Shown here in pieces: positions 57,529 to 64,000 of a stretch of DNA of 64,000 bases. Source of the stretch: Mimachlamys varia. Its lineage: Eukaryota > Mollusca > Bivalvia > Pectinida > Pectinidae. The position numbers and the translations under genes were made by a program. The first letter of the stretch is position 1. Every line of letters begins with the position of its first letter. The stretch is taken from contig OX392535.1 in the NCBI GenBank assembly GCA_947623455.1, forward strand, positions 40,076,688 to 40,140,687. The letters run 5' to 3'. A model generated the notes under the pieces. It saw only the letters and a program-made list of their open reading frames with translations. It was not told the origin of the DNA and did no database searches.

Positions 57529-57972
57529 TCCACTTAATATCACTCCTGTCAATGTCACATTCCTCTTTATATCATGTTTTTCCCAAGCACCATTTTTCTC
57601 TCTATATAATCTATGTAATTTTATTTGGTTTACATCATGTATTTTGAGGTGAATTCCTATTAATATCATGTTTTTTTAACCAATCACATAAAATATCCAG
57701 AAAATGATGTAATTTCCATTGATTACAGATACAACTTGTACAAAATGTTGCATTGAAAATAAAAAATAACCCCAAAAATGTTTTTAATTGAAATAACATT
57801 ATCTATTTATATTGAAACATCTTCATATGTACATTGAATAGCTTACTTTTAGTTATGGTGATTGGAAAAGCACTAGATGAAGTGGAAAAACATGTTTCCC
57901 TTAATGTCACATTCCTGTTAATATGATGTTTTTGTCTGACAAATGCAGTGATATAAAGAGGAGTGCACTGTA
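57529..57972. mobile_element. 447-bp-type MITE, copy 3
   Basis: TACAGTGGACTCCACTTAAT on the left and AGAGGAGTGCACTGTA on the right, with TA ends. The body is collinear with copies 1 and 2. Confidence 0.75.
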
Positions 57973-58034
57973 ATACCTTTCTTGGGATATATGATTGGGT
58001 GCCAAAGTAATAGGATGAAGAGAAAAAATGGCCA

Positions 58035-58110
58035 GAACGGAATGAGTTCAACCTGCAACCATCTGAACTATAGACAGAGGTTCTAACTGATTGAGCTAAA
58101 CTTTAATTGT
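58035..58110 (-). repeat. tRNA-like SINE fragment
   Basis: On the minus strand TTAGCTCAATCAGTTAGAAC is A-box-like and GGTTGCAGGTTGAACTC is B-box-like. The spacing is tRNA-like, but the acceptor stem is not convincing. Confidence 0.5.
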
Positions 58111-58547
58111 CACTGACGATTGACTAAAGGGCATTGCGCCTGACACAATCAAGGACAATATTTTAATGTTAGCTGGGGAATCTGTTTTCAACAAGTCTTC
58201 CTTTTGTTTCAGGTAACAAATATGACACAAACATACACGTTGACGAGTGTTGATATCATCGATGGCTGGCATATATGAAACAAACATTATCTGTACAACT
58301 ACCGCATACCAAAACTATTTAATGCCCCATCAAATTATTCAACCATTTCCAATACAATCGGTGTTCACCAAGCGTTGATTTTATCCTGCAAGTGTATAAT
58401 TACTGTAATGTTACATGCTGCTCACTTACATTCGCTGTTATGATATATTCGCCATCATTTGGGAGCTGATAATAAACTGTTGCGAAAATTTTCCATTGTT
58501 GAATACATTATTTAGAAGACCCTTCCTTACGGGTACATTGTGTGGGC

Positions 58548-58910
58548 GACCAGACAGCTCCATTGGTTGAGCATCCGTCTAGAGTTTGGAAGGTCACGGG
58601 TTTGAACTCAACTCTGGTCACTATATTTTCTCTTTCTCCTGTTACAAAATTGGCGAGCTTGCCAACCCTTGTTTAAAGCATTGGGAGTACACTTAGCAAG
58701 GGGATACCCAAACCCTGGTTATAAATAGTTGTCTTTGGAGGTGAAGACTAAGAAAAATGGAGGGAGCAATGTAGCAGAACTGGACAAGCAGATCTTCAGT
58801 GACCAGATACATTGTAGCTCAATTGGTTGAGCGTCCATCTAGAGTTCAGAAGGTCCCAGGTTTGGACCCCAGTCTGGCCGCTACATTTTCCCTTTCTCCT
58901 ATTCCACATT
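58548..58910 (+). repeat. Two tRNA-like SINE heads in tandem
   Basis: The first (58548-58640) has CCATTGGTTGAGCATCCGTC and GGGTTTGAACTC. The second (58800-58900) has CAATTGGTTGAGCGTCCATC and GGTTTGGACCCC. Both continue into TTTTCxCTTTCTCCTxTT, a shared body. Confidence 0.65.
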
Positions 58911-59239
58911 GCGTTGTATATAGCACTGAGCTAGGTCTTGACTTTATACTCCAGGACCTCTAGCTGACCGTTAGTCAATACTTGATTTCCCAACTGACCG
59001 TTGGTCAATACTTGATCTCCCAACTGACCGGTGGTCAATACTACACCTATTAGTGAATAGCATCATTCTGACAATTATTATTACACAGGGGCATGAAAGA
59101 TTCAATATTTATACAACCAATCAATTTCTAAGTGGAATTAATTATTCCTGATAAATCAATTGAAGGGATGACTTGGAGCAATGTTTTGGTATTACAGATG
59201 CTGTGGAGACAAAGCTATCTCCTACATTTATATAACATA

Positions 59240-59580
59240 CTAAGGTTGATTTGTTGATTGAAACATGACACACCCCCTCATCAAAGTGAATCTACCGGTA
59301 TACCCTCTGTCAAAAAGGTATGAAGCTTCAGTGACTTGTAATATATGAGATAGAGTCCAGAAAACCTTTTTCTTTGATGTAGGTCAAAGGTCAAAATGTA
59401 GGTCAAAGTGACCTACTTTTGATACATGACACACCGCCTCACCAACGTGATCGATGAACCAATACTCTATATGAGGTTCCAAAAGCGAAAGAACAGGTGG
59501 ACAGAAGGATGGAAGGATGAAGGGACGGAAGGATGGATAGACACAATGCAAAAGGCATTAGTCCCCCAACCCCAAACCCC
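59240..59580. repeat. Interspersed repeat carrying hormone-receptor-like motifs
   Basis: Two TGACACACCxCCTCA blocks, (GGAAGGAT)n-like sequence and AAAGGCATTAGTCCCCCAAC at the right. Contains AGGTCAAAGGTCA (59381-59393) and AGGTCAAAGTGACCT (59400-59414). Confidence 0.5.
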
Positions 59581-59589
59581 CCAGTGAGT

Positions 59590-61285
59590 ACTAATGAAAC
59601 TTGAAATACCAAAATAGCCAGGAAAGTTTACACTATTATCAACTTTACAGGGTTTCTTTAACAGCTAATTAATAACAGGCACTTAAGTCTATCAAGAATA
59701 CGAGATGAGTACTCCAGGCCTATGCAGTGTGGTGGCTGCATGCTTTAAATATTTCTCTAATTTAGTTTTGAAGTTTGATGGCAGCAGCGTGGGGTACAGT
59801 TTACTGGATGACATGAAGAGATAATTAGTGCAATATTAATGTAAACTGCATGTGTGACCATCCCCCTCATTTCTGAATACTAATTGTCTACTGGATTACC
59901 ACCCCTTGTGAAAATGTATTTATACAACCCCAATGCAAAGAATTTTGGGACACTTAGGTGGGGGTAGGGGGTTATACTTGATTGAGTTGTCTGTTTGTCT
60001 GTGTGTATTTGCAGACAAAATGTTCACAGACAAAAGGTAAGTCTGTTGTTTGTCTGTCTGTTTGTCTGTCTTTGTTTGCAGACAGAATGTTCAACCTTAC
60101 TTCTCAAGTCCTGTGCTCTGATTTTAGTGACACCTGGTTCAAAGAATCCTTAAAAATGTACATTATATAGATTGAAATTCTCTCCCTTATTTATGGAGTT
60201 ATGCCCCTTTGTTGATAATCCACCTCCTCAAGAACTATCTCAAAGAACTGCATTTAATTTATTTAAATAGTACTTGGTAGACATAATATTGCTTACACTG
60301 GAAGGGATTTTAATTAAGTGTATACAAAGGACTTTATTACATCTCGCTATTAGGAAGTTTTTCCCTGTTAAAAGTGTTTGTAAAAGTTGTTTGCACTTGT
60401 CCTCCTTAAGTATGTCACTACTTTAGAATTAAGGCAGTATAATTGCACAGATCAAGCCAATATAACTACTTAACGGGGGACACTGACAAAGTATTACATC
60501 AAACAAATCTGAGGAAAACCTGCAATCTAGAAAACTGACCTTAAATCACCTAACAAATGTGTAATCTATATAGTGGAGCAAAACATCAAGAAATGGAATT
60601 TATTATTAATAGCCAAGCATAAGCCTTGGTCATAGGGTCACAGCCAAAGAGAATTGTATTATTCTGTACATGCGTAGCTACATATGAGCATACCAGTGGA
60701 CGTACATCTCCAAAGGAAAAAAAAACTTATAGCTGATCATGAGCTTAAAGGAATGATGTGAAATCTGCGAAGATGTCTTTTTTATAACCATCTATGGAGT
60801 ACAATTATTGTAAAAGTTTCAATAAATTTTGTTATAATTTGTGTTTGGATTTTGGAGTAACGGTGTGTAACATCAAATTCTTTTCCAAAGTCACACTATT
60901 TAATTGCAACCACATGTTGAGAATATACAAATTAAATTCACCTCGTTACCTATGAAATCATCAGCTTATAATTATGTACAAATAAAAATATATATAAAGT
61001 AAATAAAAAACATCTGGGCTAGCAGTCATTTAAAGATGTAATCAAAAAGTGCATAAGGACTTAAAAACCTATTTCGTAATCATGACGGAATTAAGTTTTG
61101 GATCTGGTATAATTTATTAGGAGCTTGGTATGACTGTCTGAAGTTTTGCTAGCGTACATAAGTTTCAGGCTCACTATCTAAGGTACATAGAGTTGTACTT
61201 TTCAAACCATTCTGATCAATTTCTTTAAAATACACTTGTCCCTTTAAATAGCTATCTGTATGTTTCAATCATTATGCAAATAAAT
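59590..61285. other. Right-hand intronic or upstream stretch, little recognised
   Basis: AT-rich with a short CTGTTTGT microsatellite near 59985-60075. I could not find the missing 5' STARD5-like exons here. Confidence 0.45.
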
Positions 61286-61291
61286 ACCTTA

Positions 61292-62177
61292 TGGCTCTGT
61301 CACACCTAAACGTTTTAGCCAACCTATGCCGACGTATGAAAAAAATATCAAAATTCCCTAAAACGTTGGCATACGCTGAACTTTCGTTTTTTTTTTCAAT
61401 TTTGGGCGTATATATAACGTGTTCATAACGAGTTTGAACGTATACATAACGTATTAGTTACTTATCTCAAACGTACCGATACATATAGAATAAACATGTC
61501 GACGTATTTGACAGTGTTCCAGACGACCACATAACTTACTTAACGTGTTTCTAACGAACAACTACCGTATAATAGCGTATTGGCAGCGTATTGGGAATTG
61601 GTATATAAAATGAGGTTTACAAGAGCAACCCGTCAGTACTCCTCAAAACTCTATGGTGAGCAGATGTACATGTCATACGAGAGATGGAGGATCCGGCAAA
61701 ACTGAGACGAGAATACCTACTAGCTGTCCTCCAACATCAGTATGACCTCGTCGACTTGACACTTTACCAGTTGCGTGCTAATAGAGTCAGAAGAAGAAGA
61801 CGTGAAAGGCATGATGTCAATGCAGTTTTGATTTGAATTTGCGAGCGGCAGTACTTTTATAGACTAAGTCACGTGATCGTCGGCTATAGTGCTACCGCAT
61901 GTTATGTATAAGTTAGACTATTGTTGGACATAAGTTGTGAACACTGGCAACACGCTAGGAATTCGTTCCTCATAGGTTTACAAAACGTTTTGGGTACGCT
62001 AGACAATATCTCGACATTTTAGAAGCTCGCCGTACAACGACGTATACCAGCGTATATCAGCGTACGTCAGCGTGCTGTAACGTATACATAACGTACTCAT
62101 AACGTACCCCAGCGTATTAGCCACATTTTTCATACGTCGGCATACGCTGGCTAAAACGTTAAGGTGTGACAGGGCCA
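61292..62177. mobile_element. 886-bp PIF/Harbinger-like MITE with TTA target duplication
   Basis: Termini TGGCTCTGTCACACCTAAAC and the complement of GTTAAGGTGTGACAGGGCCA; the inverted repeats extend about 50 bases through ACGTTTTAGCC and GACGTATGAAAAA. TTA flanks both sides (61289-61291, 62178-62180). Three-base TTA targets are typical of PIF/Harbinger. The interior is rich in ACGTATACATAACGTA-type motifs. Confidence 0.8.
61684..61836 (+). pseudogene. 50-codon remnant, possible Harbinger transposase N-terminus
   Basis: ATG to TGA reads MEDPAKLRREYLLAVLQHQY, then DLVDLTLYQLRANRVRRRRR and so on. An arginine run after a leucine-rich helix resembles the N-terminus of Harbinger transposases, where such a run precedes the first conserved block. 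The catalytic region is absent, consistent with an internally deleted element. Moderate to low certainty. Confidence 0.4.
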
Positions 62178-62589
62178 TTACCCGTACATTCTGTTTAAAT
62201 GGATTTATTCCCTTTTTATCTCAAAGAACATTCCTATCATCTTTAAAGGAACTTAAATTGTGCAGTTTTCTTTTAAGGGAACTATTTCCCTTTCTTTTTA
62301 TGGGAACTAATTCCTTCTTAATTGCCTTCCCTGAGTCTGGATCCTGTTCTGATTCTCTTTAAAGGAACACATTCCAGGGCATTCCCTTTTATAAAACTAA
62401 AATCCTATCTTCTTTCCTGAAACTACTCTTTTTCTATATTTGAAGACACTACTTTTTTGAAACTACTCTTTTCATTTCAGTAATAATTACCATAACTTTA
62501 GTATGCAATATATAGTTCCTACACCCATCTTTGTAGCCCAAAACAAAAGATTCAAATCTCCCGCCTTCCCCCAACTATGACAGAGCCAT

Positions 62590-63038
62590 AGAGTGATCTC
62601 CCTTCCTCTTCCTTTTATGGCTCCTGCTGTGTAGACATCTCTGCTGCATGCTCCATTTGGAAAACGTCTATTTTGACGTTGTGGTTTGAATTTGTGGCTG
62701 AAATTTCACAGTTTGCGCTGTTAAACCCATCTGCCCTTATTGTTAACTTGTTTCATTGTTGAAAAGTTATTTTTGTGCTGTTTAGGTTGAATTTGTGTAC
62801 TCCACTTGTCTTGGCCATGTGTCCCAGGTGGTGTGCCATTTTCTGTCCTCATTTGTTGGCGGCTTGTAATTAGCCGTCCTTAATTTATTTCAGTGTTGTT
62901 GTGAATATTGTTAATGATTATTTCCAACATTACTGTTCATTTCTGTTTTTATTCATTCTACTGTTGTAGTTTGTATTTGCTTCATTTTATTTATACTTGT
63001 ATAATTTTGCCGTTTGGTGGTGAACGGCATTTGGAAGC
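62590..63038. other. Probable leader of the gag-like element
   Basis: T/G-rich stretch with no open frame, between the Harbinger-like element and the gag-like ATG. It may be 5' UTR or terminal repeat of the retroelement; no second copy is in the window to test this. Confidence 0.3.
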
Positions 63039-64000
63039 ATGTCTCTTTTGAGTCAGCGACGGGCGTCAGCATATGGGTGCTCGCATTTCTGTACAGATAA
63101 CGATCTCCATGATGCTCGTCCACTTTGTCACCCCTGTTCTGAGGATTCTCCATGTGAACTCTGTTCACAGGTGTCTCCTCAGGACAAGGTCTTCCATGTT
63201 TTGAAGCACCCGGGTGCTTCCCGTAAGAAGGCTGCCGGGAAGCGGGGAAAACAGAAAGGTAAGAGTCCTACTGTATCTTCGGATTTAAGTAGTTTTGTCT
63301 CTGTTCCTGTTTCAGGGGGTCTCGTCTCGGCGAGTTCCTCTTGTGAACAGGGGTGGCCCTTCCTTTCCAGGAGCCTCCTGGAGCTGTGGTTGGGCAGCCA
63401 GACCCTGGTTTGGCACGGCCAAGGGTCGAATTGACCGGGAATGCCCGTAAGCGTCCGAGCTTGCCTCCGGGTAGGGACTACCGGTCGCCGGTCATTGACT
63501 CTGTCAATGATCCCGGCATTCCAAGTGGTATTGTTGGTGGGGACGGCATTGATGCTGGTCCTGTTCCTTCGGGTTCATGTCCTAGTGGTACAGACTTTCT
63601 TTCGGGATTTTCCGTATCCTCCGGGATTAGTGATGCGCAGCTCACTAATTCCAGCGTCTATGCTGGTATGGCTTTCCCTCCCGGTCAATTGCTTGGTCCC
63701 GGTCCTATTAGGCCTGGTCCACCTTTGCCAGGGAACCCGGTGGTTAATCCCTCCAGGTTTGGGTTTGCTGGTCAGTCGGATGGTTTTCGGCCGCCGATTT
63801 CCCAGGGCTTATGGTTATAAGGGTGCCTGCGGTCATCCATCCCTTAGCCACCCTAACCAGCCTGCGACTGGTTATGGGTTCCAACAATATTCCGGCAGTT
63901 ATGGGCTGGGCCCATACATGTCCGGGTTTCCGCTTGGAGGGAGTGGTGGTCCACCCTCGCCTTTCGGGCAGGATGGCCAGCCTCAGGCTCAGGCAGGCCA
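63039..64000 (+). pseudogene. Retroelement gag-like reading frame, shifted twice and cut by the window edge
   Basis: ATG at 63039 opens a 131-codon frame with a Cys/His cluster (CSHFCTDNDLHDARPLCHPC then SEDSPCELCS) and a basic patch (RKKAAGKRGKQKGK). The Cys/His pattern resembles N-terminal gag-like proteins of DIRS/Ngaro-type elements. Similar-composition Pro/Gly/Ser-rich sequence continues in a second frame (about 63353-63820) and a third (from about 63803, YKGACGHP onward) to the edge. GC content rises sharply against the flanks. Alternatives are a Ty3-like gag or a spliced host gene. Confidence 0.45.

Noticed and set aside
58548..58640. Functional tRNA gene
   Set aside because: A and B boxes are present, but the acceptor stem does not pair convincingly and a similar copy follows, so a SINE head is more likely.
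57000..64000. Search for the 5' STARD5-like exon with the KWD block
   Set aside because: No minus-strand candidate with that motif and a phase-0 donor was found.

Overview
This is animal nuclear DNA: AT-rich, with small exons in long introns, canonical GT/AG junctions and very dense repeats. The repeat families point to a mollusc, most likely a bivalve. They include hairpin-ended elements with tandem-repeat cores, pogo-like MITEs and tRNA-derived SINEs. The species cannot be named from the sequence alone.

Two genes can be assembled, lying tail to tail. On the + strand, 17 exons (7458-25807) encode the C-terminal ~684 residues of a PDE8-type cAMP phosphodiesterase. They run from the end of the N-terminal receiver-like domain, through the PAS domain, to the full HD-type catalytic domain and the stop codon. 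All exon phases agree. The first ~145 residues lie upstream of the window. On the - strand, three exons (56950-41603) encode the C-terminal part of a single START-domain lipid-transfer protein of the STARD4/5/6 group, most like STARD5. Its 5' exons lie beyond the right edge.

Layout. 1-7.1 kb: three back-to-back hairpin-ended repeat elements, two with ~157-bp tandem cores. 7.4-25.8 kb: PDE8 exons, with introns holding a third such element, a 46-bp minisatellite with an 8-unit higher-order structure, and MITEs. 21.7-24.3 kb: a ~77-copy, 33-bp minisatellite that starts inside a catalytic-domain exon. 25.8-26.4 kb: a 68-bp tandem array that starts in the last codons of PDE8. 26.4-41.6 kb: intergenic, with MITEs, a 20-bp minisatellite and large inverted duplications. 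41.6-57 kb: STARD5-like exons and very long introns with a 24-bp minisatellite, a 32-bp array and SINEs. 57-64 kb: SINEs, MITEs, an 886-bp Harbinger-like element, and a GC-rich retroelement gag-like reading frame at the right edge.

The most unusual feature is the 33-bp array in PDE8. The last bases of a catalytic exon and its splice donor have been amplified, so nearly every unit carries a phase-0 ATG|GTAGGT donor, and most also carry a direct-repeat-1 nuclear-receptor site. The locus could therefore make PDE8 with a variable in-frame insert in a catalytic-domain loop, or the array could act as a cluster of decoy splice sites and receptor sites.
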